33,927 nt of DNA from a bacterium (GTDB lineage Bacteria; Latescibacterota; Latescibacteria; Latescibacterales; Latescibacteraceae): the NCBI GenBank assembly GCA_021372535.1, contig JAJFUH010000115.1, forward strand, positions 1-33,927, read 5' to 3'. Of this stretch, positions 26,294-33,927 are shown piece by piece; positions within the stretch are counted from its first letter, which is position 1, and every line of letters begins with the position of its first letter. Both the position numbers and the translations under genes were made by a program. The notes under the pieces were generated by a model, which did no database searches, was not told the DNA's origin, and saw only the letters and a program-made list of their open reading frames with translations.

Positions 26294-27649
26294 CTACTGT
26301 TTATACTCCGCTTTTATATCGCTTATCACAACCGGATTGTTGTATTCTTTCTGTGTGTCGAGCATATACTTCCTGAATTCCTGCTCGTTCCTGTTGACCG
26401 TGCCTTCGCTCCATCCGGCGGCGATGAGGTATTCGTACGTATGATTCTCAGTGACCGGTATACACATGGCATGGTTGCCCTCGTATGCTTCGACGAACTG
26501 GTAACGAGGCTTTAAGGAATCTGGCACCACGAGGGCTATCCCCTCGAAATCGAGTTTGAGCTGCGTTTCCCATTCCTTTTCCACATCGGGGTCGGAGGCA
26601 ATTACATCTTTGGCGAACGACACTACCATGCCCTCGTTCCTGAAAATCGTGTACTCGTTCGGCATCTTCCTGATACCGCAGCCGAACCCGGTTCCCCGCT
26701 CTTCCGGCAAAAACATCGTAAAGTGAACGGTGCTGATCGAGTAGCTTTTATTTTTATATGCGGTATAGGTCTGCTCGTATTCGTATTCCCCCCTGCCGGT
26801 ACGCCAGTTCAGGCACCTGACCTTCACCATGCTCCTCAGGGGACCGTTGAGCACAGTGTGGTAGCTGTACCGTGCGGCATGGACAGGCCCTTTGTCATGG
26901 TACGGGTTGAAACGGGGCCGTGATATCAAGCCCGGCTGCGAAGGGTCCTCGAACAGGCACAGACCTCCCGCCCCGAATGTCTCCGACACGGTCATGATGT
27001 CGTGCCCGAATTCGGAGGGAGCCACATATCCCGATATGTGTCTGGGAGCCTCTTCGGGGATGACGAGCATCGGCTCGCGTTTTCCGAACATGTCCACATC
27101 GGTGGAATACCAGAGCTTCCAGCCCATGAGCTTCGATTCCCAGTAGGGAACGAGCTGTTTTTCGTACCAGCCGAGCTCGGCATGGGTTTCATGCTCGACT
27201 TTCCCGCGAAAATTGAATCCGATATACAGGAAGAATGTCTTCGATTCGAGCGGTTTGAAATCGGTCATGAAAAATACCTCGTCCCAGAGGCCGTCCTGAT
27301 CGAGATCATCGAGCTGATGTGGTATCCAGTGACCGTTCGTCTCCTCGCGGGTTGCGCCGCTGCCGATTTTTTTCAGCGTTTCGACCGACGGTTTCGGCTG
27401 AGAAGGAATCGTCGGATCAACGAGCGTAACCCATCGCGATTCGAGGCTCGCCAGGGGCATGATCTCACGGCGGATTATGACCGGGCAGTCCTTCCGCTCA
27501 AAATTGAGCGTATTGGTCACCACCACACGGATACGGGAAGCGGGAAAAAAATCTCCTTCCGTGTACCAGCCGTAATCCGCGGGAAATGCACGACTGACAC
27601 CGGCAAACGCACATACGAGGCCGAGTATGAATGTCGTTATACGGGACAT
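26294..27649 (-). CDS. DUF4861 family secreted protein
   Basis: This 451-residue exported protein starts at the ATG complementary to 27647-27649, supported by GAGGAGA upstream; an earlier in-frame start at 27703 would add 18 residues before the signal peptide. The Sec signal peptide is MSRITTFILGLVCAFAGVS with cleavage near AFPAD. The overall pattern (DLDQDGLWDEVFFMTDFKP, YHTVLNGPLRSMVKV, FGCGIRKM) fits DUF4861, a family found beside polysaccharide lyases and glycoside hydrolases and of unsettled function. Some members are suspected of acting on uronic-acid-derived oligosaccharides. The C-terminal 30 codons are duplicated at 23110-23222. Neighbours on the same strand are the transposase remnant and the CBM9-like/PKD gene. 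Confidence 0.8.
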   Translation of the reverse strand: MSRITTFILGLVCAFAGVSRAFPADYGWYTEGDFFPASRIRVVVTNTLNFERKDCPVIIRREIMPLASLESRWVTLVDPTIPSQPKPSVETLKKIGSGATREETNGHWIPHQLDDLDQDGLWDEVFFMTDFKPLESKTFFLYIGFNFRGKVEHETHAELGWYEKQLVPYWESKLMGWKLWYSTDVDMFGKREPMLVIPEEAPRHISGYVAPSEFGHDIMTVSETFGAGGLCLFEDPSQPGLISRPRFNPYHDKGPVHAARYSYHTVLNGPLRSMVKVRCLNWRTGRGEYEYEQTYTAYKNKSYSISTVHFTMFLPEERGTGFGCGIRKMPNEYTIFRNEGMVVSFAKDVIASDPDVEKEWETQLKLDFEGIALVVPDSLKPRYQFVEAYEGNHAMCIPVTENHTYEYLIAAGWSEGTVNRNEQEFRKYMLDTQKEYNNPVVISDIKAEYKQ

Positions 27650-27761
27650 GGTTCGTTCTCCTCTATTTTGTGGAGTGTAGGCAAACAATCTGCGGTATTT
27701 CAATGTTTAATACAAAATTATAACGCCTCTGAATTATTGTCAATCTGTAAAGTATTATTTT

Positions 27762-27962
27762 TTCTGGTTATTCACTTAGCTCATAATCACTGATTTTTTG
27801 TATGAGTATTGTCATTCCAAAGAACGAAGTGAATTGGGAATCCAGCATTAAGATCGCTAAGTCATGAGCACTATTTGATGGATTCCCGTTTTCACGGGAA
27901 TGACGCTTTAACGTGTAAAAACATATCATTTGCAAGTTTTATGACTTATTGAATAACCAGAA
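27762..27962. mobile_element. MITE-like element 1 (201 bp) with TIRs and 6 bp target duplication
   Basis: The ends are perfect 13 bp inverted repeats, TTCTGGTTATTCA (27762-27774) and TGAATAACCAGAA (27950-27962). Similarity continues imperfectly inward (TTAGCTCATAA versus ATAAGTCATAA). The element is flanked directly by TATTTT on both sides (27756-27761 and 27963-27968), as expected of a 6 bp target duplication. Inside, GTCATTCC and GGGAATGAC form a second inverted repeat, with the hairpin GGATTCCCG...CGGGAATGAC near 27880-27904. It encodes nothing. A related element is at 32841-33050. The rest of 27650-28142 holds only AT-rich sequence and a possible AAAAGGG/CCCTTTT hairpin (28021-28048). Confidence 0.8.
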
Positions 27963-28142
27963 TATTTTTACTGTCAACTATGGCGTGTGATGTCTCCAAT
28001 ATCAGGTTTTTTACATAAAAAAAAGGGAGTAATGTCATTCCCCCTTTTATGCACCGCATGAAAATACTATATTTAATACATTCTCCAAAAAAACAAAACA
28101 GTGGAAATAATTATATTCTATTATAGATAAAGGAGTTGCTTC

Positions 28143-29897
28143 ATGAAAAGACGTGAATTTATCAGGCGGTCGGCTGCCACGGGTTCATTTATCGTGGGAA
28201 CACAGGTCACCGATATGATATACTCAGGAAAGACGGAAGCCGCCGTTCTGTCAGGAGGAGACAGGCCCCTCGTGGCGATAGCCGGTTCAGACGACCCTGC
28301 GCTCAAACGCCCCGCGCCGCTCGATGAGCTGGTCGATACCGGACAGGTTCGCGATGTGGTGTTTCTCGCCCTCGACCGTGACACATCCCCGCGGAATCTG
28401 CCAGCCATCGTCAAAAAGGACAGCTGGGTTGTTATCAAGACCAATATCGTCGCATATACCGATTGCGGTCTGTGGGCCGACGATTACATGCACTGGGGAC
28501 TCGACACCGATATACGCGTCATCAAAGCGGTTATCGAGTACCTCGTGGAGCGTATCGGGCCGCGCCGTATCAGCATCGTAGAGGGGGCGCCGTGGTACAC
28601 ATCCGGCGGGAAACTCAAAAAGGAGGAATTCGTCGATGCCTGGCATTTTGTATGGGAAGGCATGGGAAATCTCACATATGCAGGGATAGTCGATGAAATC
28701 AACGCCCGTCAGTCAGGGACAAAAGTCGATTACATCGATATCAACGAGGACGATGCTGTGTATGTGACCGATTTCGATCCGTACGGGACACATATCGGCG
28801 CATTCCAGTATGTCGTGCCGGGCGATCCGGACGGTACCTCGAAAACCGAGTGGACAAAACGGAAGGGAATCTATCTTCCGAAGTGTATCATGGACTCCGA
28901 TGTGGTCATTTCCGTACCGGTGCTGAAAACCCATTCGAGCGCCGGCGTCACGCTCGCGCTGAAAAACTTCGTCGGATGCGTACATTCCCAGCAGTACGGT
29001 CACGGCAACAGCAAAAAGGCAATCCACCAGGGGAGCCAGCTCGGTCTCGTGCGCGGAATCGCCGATCTGGCATGTGCCATAAAGCCCGATTACGCGGTCG
29101 CGGAGGGTTTCTGGGCAACTATCCAGCAGCACGAGGGCCAGAACGGTGTGATGACCAATCACAACGTTGTCGTCGCAGGCGGCGATGTCATTGCGACCGA
29201 AGCGGTGTGCATGCTCGTCATGGGGTACAACCCGCTCGATTCCGATCTCCTCCGGCTGGCGAACATGAAGAAAATGGGTGAATGGAATCCCGACAGGATC
29301 GAAATCGCCGGGCCTCCGGTCAAGAGGCTGAGCCGTAATTTCGACCGTGCGGCAAACACGTATGCTGCTCGCGGTATCAGAAAATGGATCATGCTCGGGC
29401 CGTTGAAATCCCCCATCAAGGACATTCCCGCGCTCAAACCTCAGGCAGGCGACAAGACCGAAGACATATCGTGGGAACTGCTCGATGGCGATGCTATAAT
29501 CGATTCACTGCCCAATGTAAGCAGGCCGTACAGGCTCCAGGAGTGCCTCCTCTATGGTCTTCCGGGGAGTAAAAATGCACACAAGGGATCGCTTTTTTAT
29601 CTGGCTCTCAGAATCACGACGCCGCGAAAAGATCACTGCGGCCAGCTCCTTGTCGGTATTGAGGGCGGCGATTTCAGGGCATTCCTGAACGGGCATGCGA
29701 TCAGTTATCAGAAAGAAGCGCTCTCATACGATCCCACACCGACATCGTTTCTCAAGTTCGATAAAGGTGAAAATACCCTGATCCTCGAAGTGAAAAAGTT
29801 GGAGGGTAAAAAAGAGGATGTCAGGATCGCAGTGAATATCTGCGACCTCGACGGCGACCGTCTCCAGGGAATTACTCTTGATCCGAAAGGCGAATGA
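28143..29897 (+). CDS. Tat-exported DUF362 protein with C-terminal beta-sandwich-like domain
   Basis: This 584-residue protein starts at ATG 28143 after AAAGGAG (28129-28135). A twin-arginine signal (KRREFIRRSAATGS) opens it. The DUF362 core (about 40-410) includes VVIKTNIVAYT, the block ISVPVLKTHSSAGVTLALKN with the conserved K-T-H, and VGCVHSQQYGHG. DUF362 proteins are often linked to Fe-S or ferredoxin modules; here no cysteine cluster is present. Residues about 440-584 look like a separate beta-rich domain (RLQECLLYGLPGSKN, FRAFLNGHAIS, NTLILEVKKLEGKKED) of carbohydrate-binding appearance. The function of the family is not settled. The stop codon is one base from the start of the next gene, so the two are cotranscribed and perhaps translationally coupled. 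Confidence 0.85.
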   Translation: MKRREFIRRSAATGSFIVGTQVTDMIYSGKTEAAVLSGGDRPLVAIAGSDDPALKRPAPLDELVDTGQVRDVVFLALDRDTSPRNLPAIVKKDSWVVIKTNIVAYTDCGLWADDYMHWGLDTDIRVIKAVIEYLVERIGPRRISIVEGAPWYTSGGKLKKEEFVDAWHFVWEGMGNLTYAGIVDEINARQSGTKVDYIDINEDDAVYVTDFDPYGTHIGAFQYVVPGDPDGTSKTEWTKRKGIYLPKCIMDSDVVISVPVLKTHSSAGVTLALKNFVGCVHSQQYGHGNSKKAIHQGSQLGLVRGIADLACAIKPDYAVAEGFWATIQQHEGQNGVMTNHNVVVAGGDVIATEAVCMLVMGYNPLDSDLLRLANMKKMGEWNPDRIEIAGPPVKRLSRNFDRAANTYAARGIRKWIMLGPLKSPIKDIPALKPQAGDKTEDISWELLDGDAIIDSLPNVSRPYRLQECLLYGLPGSKNAHKGSLFYLALRITTPRKDHCGQLLVGIEGGDFRAFLNGHAISYQKEALSYDPTPTSFLKFDKGENTLILEVKKLEGKKEDVRIAVNICDLDGDRLQGITLDPKGE

Positions 29898-29898
29898 A

Positions 29899-31275
29899 AT
29901 GAATGGTTATCGAAAAAGCTATCTCTCAATTTTTGTGTTGTTGATGCTGGCAGGAGGTTTTATACCGGCGCATAGTGAAGGCACAGCGGCGAAGCAGCGG
30001 ACGGACTTCTTCCCCACCCTCGATAATTACGCCGATCTTTACCTGCGCGGCTCGTACGATGTCCTCAACATGATCCGTGTCCGCGAGCTTGAAAAAATCG
30101 GGCAGGCCTGTAAAATCGCCGCCCAGCGCAAGCTCGCCGGCGGGACGATATACTCGTACATCTGGACACCGCACATAATGTACGCCGGAGCCTGCGACGA
30201 GGATGTGCCGGGAAATCCCAACATCGCTCCCGATTACAAATCGGGCGATCCCCGCTTCGGAAAGCTTCCCGACCTCGGCGCCGGCGATTTCCTCATTGTC
30301 GGCGGGCCGGGACATCAGGATATCCGGCAGCGCGGCTGTTTTTTCCTCGGTATCGGATATCCCATGTCCACCAACCGGTATTCGCCGATCAACTTCAACG
30401 ATCATCCCGAAGTTACGATGGAATCCCAGGTCGATATGATGATCTACACATGGGGACCCAAGGAGGACGGTATTGTTACCCCGTCCCTCACCCCCCATCT
30501 GAAAATCTGCCCGACGAGCCCGATGACAGTGGTCGGGTACTGGCTTGTCACAGCCCAGACAGCGCATAATCTCGCTTACAGGGATACATCGGGAACCTAC
30601 AAAGCCGCCGAAGCCTACCTCGATACCCTCATGGGCCGTCTCCAGGTATTCCATGAGCGGTATATCGGCGATGTACAGGTGATCGGCGAGGAAATCGCGA
30701 AGAGGGTTCTTGCGGGCGGCAAGATATATCCATGGAGTTCGCGGTGGGAGTTCTACCAGGAAGCGAGCGGAACCGCGGGCAGTCTCATGGGCATCTACCC
30801 CATTCATCCCGAAGGAATCTATACCGGGCCGGGCATCCAGCACCCGCCCAAATTAAATCCCGATGAACTAACCGATAAGGACATTGTGCTGCTCGCCATG
30901 GCGGGCGCAACTCCCGAGGTCGAGATCGAGATGGCCCGTAAAATCCGCGCGAAAGGCGCATACATGGTGGGAATTTATCCGTTCGTCCGTGAGGATGGCA
31001 TATCCACCGAACCGCTCCGTAAACTGTGCAACCGGAGCATAGACAGCCTGAGCGGCGACAAGTACGGCGTTCTCGCCATTCCCGGTTATCCCGACAAGAT
31101 CATTCCGACCATGGCGATGATGAATAACTATGCGTACTGGTCGATTATCGGCGCCTATGTCCAGGCGATGGAAAGCCGCGGCGTTGCGCCCTACTACTGG
31201 ATGAGCTGGCATGTCCCCGGCGGAAAAGCGTATGACGACTCGATACACACGCATTTTCTCAAACGGGGATATTAA
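29899..31275 (+). CDS. Secreted SIS-like protein, paralog 1
   Basis: This 458-residue exported protein starts at ATG 29899, with AAAGG nine bases upstream; the frame also opens at 29878, inside the previous gene. The signal peptide runs to about AHSEG. Two segments look like sugar-isomerase (SIS) halves: the first around RELEKIGQACKIAAQRKLAG and TPHIMYAGAC, the second around KDIVLLAMAGATPEVEIEMA and RKIRAKGAYMVGIYPF, the latter matching the SIS pattern of a strand, a Gly/Ser/Thr loop and a helix. SIS domains bind phosphosugars in the cytoplasm, so a secreted version is odd and the assignment is tentative. The protein is highly similar along its length to the next gene (shared MESRGVAPYYWMS near the C-terminus). 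It has an extra loop containing IYTGPGIQHPPKLNPDE not present in the paralog. Confidence 0.75.
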   Translation: MNGYRKSYLSIFVLLMLAGGFIPAHSEGTAAKQRTDFFPTLDNYADLYLRGSYDVLNMIRVRELEKIGQACKIAAQRKLAGGTIYSYIWTPHIMYAGACDEDVPGNPNIAPDYKSGDPRFGKLPDLGAGDFLIVGGPGHQDIRQRGCFFLGIGYPMSTNRYSPINFNDHPEVTMESQVDMMIYTWGPKEDGIVTPSLTPHLKICPTSPMTVVGYWLVTAQTAHNLAYRDTSGTYKAAEAYLDTLMGRLQVFHERYIGDVQVIGEEIAKRVLAGGKIYPWSSRWEFYQEASGTAGSLMGIYPIHPEGIYTGPGIQHPPKLNPDELTDKDIVLLAMAGATPEVEIEMARKIRAKGAYMVGIYPFVREDGISTEPLRKLCNRSIDSLSGDKYGVLAIPGYPDKIIPTMAMMNNYAYWSIIGAYVQAMESRGVAPYYWMSWHVPGGKAYDDSIHTHFLKRGY

Positions 31276-31346
31276 GAGTAAAATGACAATGATTATTGTG
31301 CTTTAGACAAGCTTTCTTATATTTTTTTCTTTCGGGGAGGATACCT

Positions 31347-32693
31347 ATGAAAGTCTCGGTTACCCGACACATCGGAGTTTCTGCCGGTGTCGTTATCGTC
31401 GTTATTTTACTTGCAGCGGCAGCGCTGCCGTGTTTCGGGAAGACGCCGGAACAGAATAAACCGTATTTCCCGAAACTGGGGAATTATGCAGACCTCTACC
31501 TGCGGGGATCGTACGATATCCTCCACGTGATAAAAGTCCGCGAACTCGAAAAAATAGGCCGTGCAACCAAAGTAGCCGCACAGCGCAAACTTGCCGGGGG
31601 AAAGATCATTTCGGGAATCGGCACACCTCACATCATGTATGGCGGCGCCTGCGCGGAAGATGTTCCGGGAAATCCGAACATCGCACCCGATCCCAAGGGG
31701 CAGAACGCAGGATACCCCGGGCAGCCCGAGCTCGGCCCAAAGGATTTCCTCATGGTCGCCAACCCGACCGAGCACGTGGAAAAAGCGCATAAAAACGGGT
31801 GTTATGTGCTCGGTATCGGATTCCCGATGACAACAAACCGGTACTCTCCCCCGAATTTCAACGATCACCCGGACTACTTTATCGAGGACATGTGCGACAC
31901 GTTCATCTATACATGGGGACCGAAGGAAGACGGGCTTGTCACTCCTGCGCTTACACCGGTTCTGCACCTGAAAATCTGCCCGACGAGCCCGATGACGGTG
32001 GTCGGATACTGGCTTGTCACGGCGCAGATAGCCCATAACCTTGCATATAAGGACACGAGTGGCTCCTCTAAAGCCGCTGAAAAGTACCTCGATACGCTCA
32101 TGGCTCGTCTTCAGGAATTTCATGCCCGGAATATCGGAGATATTCAGGTCGCCGGCGAAACCATCGCGGATCGTGTGCTCGCGGGCGGGAAAATATATCC
32201 CTGGAGCAGCCGTGACGAATTCTGGATCGAATCGAACGGCACCGCCGGTGGTCTCATGGGTGTGTATCCCCTTGAACCGGATTCGCTCACCGCAAAGGAT
32301 GTCGTAATCATCGCCGTCTCATCCGCCACAGCGGAATCAGAGATCGCCATGGCAAAAAAGGTTCGCGCAAAAGGAGCATGGATACTCGGTATATACCCGT
32401 TCAAACGTGACGATAAAATTTCGACCGAACCGCTGAAAAAGCTCTGCGATATGAGCTTCGATAACCAGAGCGGTGATGTGTACGGTGTTTTGGACATTCC
32501 GGGTTACCCGAACAAAATCATCCCCACGACGACCATGATGAACAATTACGCGTTCTGGGCTGTTGTCGGGGCCTATGTTCAGGCCATGGAAAGCCGCGGA
32601 GTGGCGCCGTACTACTGGATGAGCTTTCATGTCCCGGGCGGTAAGGAATATGATGATTCTGTCAGGGATGCGTTCCTGAAACGGGGATATTGA
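31347..32693 (+). CDS. Secreted SIS-like protein, paralog 2
   Basis: This 448-residue exported paralog of the previous gene starts at ATG 31347, set by GGGGAGGA a few bases upstream; an earlier in-frame start at 31296 has no ribosome binding site. The signal peptide ends near LPCFGK. The same two SIS-like segments are present: AAQRKLAGGKIISGIGTPHI with YGGAC, and DVVIIAVSSATAESEIAMA with KVRAKGAWILGIYPF. The Ser/Thr loop of the second half (VSSATAE) is closer to classical SIS phosphosugar loops than in paralog 1. Tandem duplication with 71 nt between the genes suggests recent divergence, and a heteromer is possible. Context (DUF362 upstream, cupin downstream) does not identify the substrate. 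A weak A-run/T-run hairpin at 32702-32727 follows the stop. Confidence 0.75.
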   Translation: MKVSVTRHIGVSAGVVIVVILLAAAALPCFGKTPEQNKPYFPKLGNYADLYLRGSYDILHVIKVRELEKIGRATKVAAQRKLAGGKIISGIGTPHIMYGGACAEDVPGNPNIAPDPKGQNAGYPGQPELGPKDFLMVANPTEHVEKAHKNGCYVLGIGFPMTTNRYSPPNFNDHPDYFIEDMCDTFIYTWGPKEDGLVTPALTPVLHLKICPTSPMTVVGYWLVTAQIAHNLAYKDTSGSSKAAEKYLDTLMARLQEFHARNIGDIQVAGETIADRVLAGGKIYPWSSRDEFWIESNGTAGGLMGVYPLEPDSLTAKDVVIIAVSSATAESEIAMAKKVRAKGAWILGIYPFKRDDKISTEPLKKLCDMSFDNQSGDVYGVLDIPGYPNKIIPTTTMMNNYAFWAVVGAYVQAMESRGVAPYYWMSFHVPGGKEYDDSVRDAFLKRGY

Positions 32694-32768
32694 CAGTCTG
32701 CGGAAAAAGAAGATTTGCTTTTTTTCCAATCTATTTCAATATTTCCATAACATGTTGACAAGCCTGTG

Positions 32769-33137
32769 TATAATTTTTTGATGGAACGCGGATTTTCGCG
32801 GATTTGTTTGTATCATTTTTCTTTATATGAATAATTAATAATCCAGTTATCCAGTTTAATAAGTATGAAAAACTTTTTTATTCAAAATTGATAATTTCTC
32901 CCGATAGTATGTGATCACCCCTGCCTGCGGTATCCATCCTTTTAAGGAGGGAGCGGTTGGAGCACTTTCATCCCCCTTTCTTTTATAAAGGGGACACGGC
33001 GAAGCCGGGGAGGATCAATCATGTTAGCTGAATTAACTGGATAACCGGAATTAATAATTACTAAAGACAGTATAATTAATTACTTATCTCTATTTGTATC
33101 TTGGTGTCTTTGTGGTTAAATATTTTTCATGAATAAT
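32769..33137 (+). repeat. Dispersed intergenic repeat, copy C (interrupted by MITE-like element 2)
   Basis: The left module, with GAACGCGGATTTTCGCGGAT (about 32784-32803), and the right module, GTCTTTGTGGTTAAATATTT then TTCATGAATAAT (33106-33137), match copies A and B. They are pushed apart by the 210 bp element at 32841-33050, so the repeat predates that insertion. The copy is in the same orientation as the others and lies about 90 nt upstream of the cupin gene. Downstream of it, CCGTGTTCATCCGTGGTTAC (33159-33178) is another common repeat motif. Confidence 0.7.
32841..33050. mobile_element. MITE-like element 2 (210 bp) with TIRs and target duplication
   Basis: The ends are ATCCAGTTATCCA (32841-32853) and TGGATAACCGGAA (33038-33050), inverted repeats with two mismatches. 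Both fit the consensus TTCYGGTTATYCA shared with element 1 (27762-27962). Direct repeats TTAATA flank it (32835-32840 and 33051-33056). Alternatively, trimming two bases from each end gives a perfect 10 bp duplication AATTAATAAT. Inside is a REP-like hairpin with CCCCCTTT...AAAGGGG near 32972-32993. No coding sequence. It interrupts dispersed repeat copy C. Confidence 0.78.
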
Positions 33138-33224
33138 CCGGGTTAAATCAGTGTTTATCCGTGTTCATCCGTGGTTACTATTTTTACCTGTATAAACAAT
33201 ACCTTTTAGGCGAGGAGAAGATCG

Positions 33225-33927
33225 ATGAAAAAAACCCCAGTGTTGTTGCTGATGTTTGTGTTTTTTGTTTCGGCGATTGCTCTGGCGCAGGATTACAGCC
33301 AGCTCGACCCGAAACCGTACGACCCGAAAACCGAGCCGGACCCCGACATGTTCATCGCGAGCTGGAAAGAGTCCATGCCCCGTCATACTCACGGCTCGCT
33401 CATCGAACGTGACATCCTGACGCCCTGTACGGGAGACCCGCTGCGTCCGACCAAACATGGCGCGGTATTGCAGTACCTGAAACGGTTCGTTCACGGCACA
33501 CTGAATGCGCATACCACCACGGCAGCGACCAAGCTGGACGGCGAACAGGAGATTTTCTATATCAGCTCCGGCAAAGGCGTCATCAAATCGGGGGGTAAAA
33601 CCGCCGACCTGTATGAAGGTATCGGGGTGCTCATGCCTCCCGGTGTCGAGTTCACCATAACGAATACGGGCGACGATCCCCTGACCATGTATATCATGGT
33701 CGAACCGGTTACCGCCGGTACAGCGACGAGAAAAGACATGCTCGTGAGGGATGAGAATATCATTACCCCTTCATCGAGCAACGTTCACTGGACTCATATT
33801 TACAAAACGCTCTTCTCGAAGAATGACGGGCTTACGGTTATTTCCGGCATGGGGCCTGTCTGGTTCGATCCCATGACCATGGGACAGCCACACAGCCACG
33901 GTGAGGGTGTCGAGGAGATATGGTTTG
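33225..33927 (+). CDS. Secreted bicupin protein, 3' end beyond the window
   Basis: An open frame runs from ATG 33225, after GGAGAAG, to the end of the window without a stop, giving at least 234 residues. The signal peptide MKKTPVLLLMFVFFVSAIAL is cleaved near AQD. The first cupin barrel (about 85-165) has HTTTAATKLDGEQEIFYISSG and a downstream MPPGVEFTI strand. The second begins around residue 205 with PHSHGEGVEEIWF, whose two histidines and glutamates fit a metal-binding cupin motif. The first barrel keeps only part of the metal-ligand set. Secreted cupins near polysaccharide genes may be lyases, isomerases or sugar binders; no activity can be chosen. It is preceded by repeat copy C and may have its own promoter. 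Confidence 0.85.
   Translation, partial: MKKTPVLLLMFVFFVSAIALAQDYSQLDPKPYDPKTEPDPDMFIASWKESMPRHTHGSLIERDILTPCTGDPLRPTKHGAVLQYLKRFVHGTLNAHTTTAATKLDGEQEIFYISSGKGVIKSGGKTADLYEGIGVLMPPGVEFTITNTGDDPLTMYIMVEPVTAGTATRKDMLVRDENIITPSSSNVHWTHIYKTLFSKNDGLTVISGMGPVWFDPMTMGQPHSHGEGVEEIWF

Noticed and set aside
23080-26444. Two similar short plus-strand frames (23080-23325 and 26244-26444) that look like a conserved membrane peptide
   Set aside because: They are antisense images of the DUF4861 gene end and its duplicated remnant; the similarity comes from that duplication, and neither has a good start site.
32702-32727. Possible terminator after SIS-like paralog 2
   Set aside because: The stem is only A:T pairs plus two G:C pairs, and the T-run forms part of the stem, so it is too weak to list as a terminator.
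1-33927. CRISPR array, tRNA or rRNA genes
   Set aside because: No regularly spaced direct repeats with unique spacers and no tRNA or rRNA signatures were seen by eye; a covariance-model scan could not be run.

Overview
The window comes from a diderm (Gram-negative-type) bacterium. It carries a TolC outer-membrane factor, a lipoprotein periplasmic adaptor, RND inner-membrane pumps, and many Sec or Tat signal peptides. Base composition is moderate in genes and AT-rich between them. Start sites mostly have AAGGAG-like ribosome binding sites. Tat-exported sugar isomerase, aldo/keto reductase and DUF362 proteins, DUF4861, a family 8 polysaccharide lyase and cupins together recall uncultivated FCB-group or Latescibacterota-like genomes. 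That placement is a low-confidence inference; no rRNA or tRNA is present to test it.

Region 1 (442-16414, all plus strand) is a transport locus: a stand-alone ABC ATPase; an ABC-2 permease fused to an M1-peptidase-like module without HExxH and a golvesin-like C-terminal domain; TolC; a lipoprotein adaptor; a canonical-length RND pump; a 1574-residue protein joining a complete RND pump, about six extra membrane helices and a complete ABC ATPase; and a small ABC-2-like permease. Ion-driven and ATP-driven machinery are thus interleaved in one gene cluster and joined in one polypeptide. This is the strongest candidate for an undescribed system.

Region 2 (16592-27649) is a loose set of mostly exported genes on both strands: a Tat-type Fe-S aldo/keto reductase, a PhzF-like isomerase, a PL8 lyase with its catalytic residues, a Tat-type xylose-isomerase-like TIM barrel, an Asp-box protein, a CBM9-like/PKD protein and a DUF4861 protein. 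It looks like scavenging of uronic-acid-containing polysaccharides or related sugars. It also holds an IS1380-type transposase remnant and a decayed copy of the DUF4861 gene end.

Region 3 (28143-33927, plus strand) holds a Tat-type DUF362 protein, two tandem paralogous secreted proteins with SIS-like (phosphosugar isomerase fold) features, and a secreted bicupin cut by the window end.

Spacers from 16.4 kb onward are rich in small repeats. These include two ~200 bp MITE-like elements that share terminal inverted repeats (consensus TTCYGGTTATYCA) and have 6 bp target duplications, and a three-copy dispersed repeat always upstream of plus-strand genes, interrupted by a different insert in two copies. 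There are also several REP-like hairpins. No CRISPR array, rRNA or tRNA was seen.
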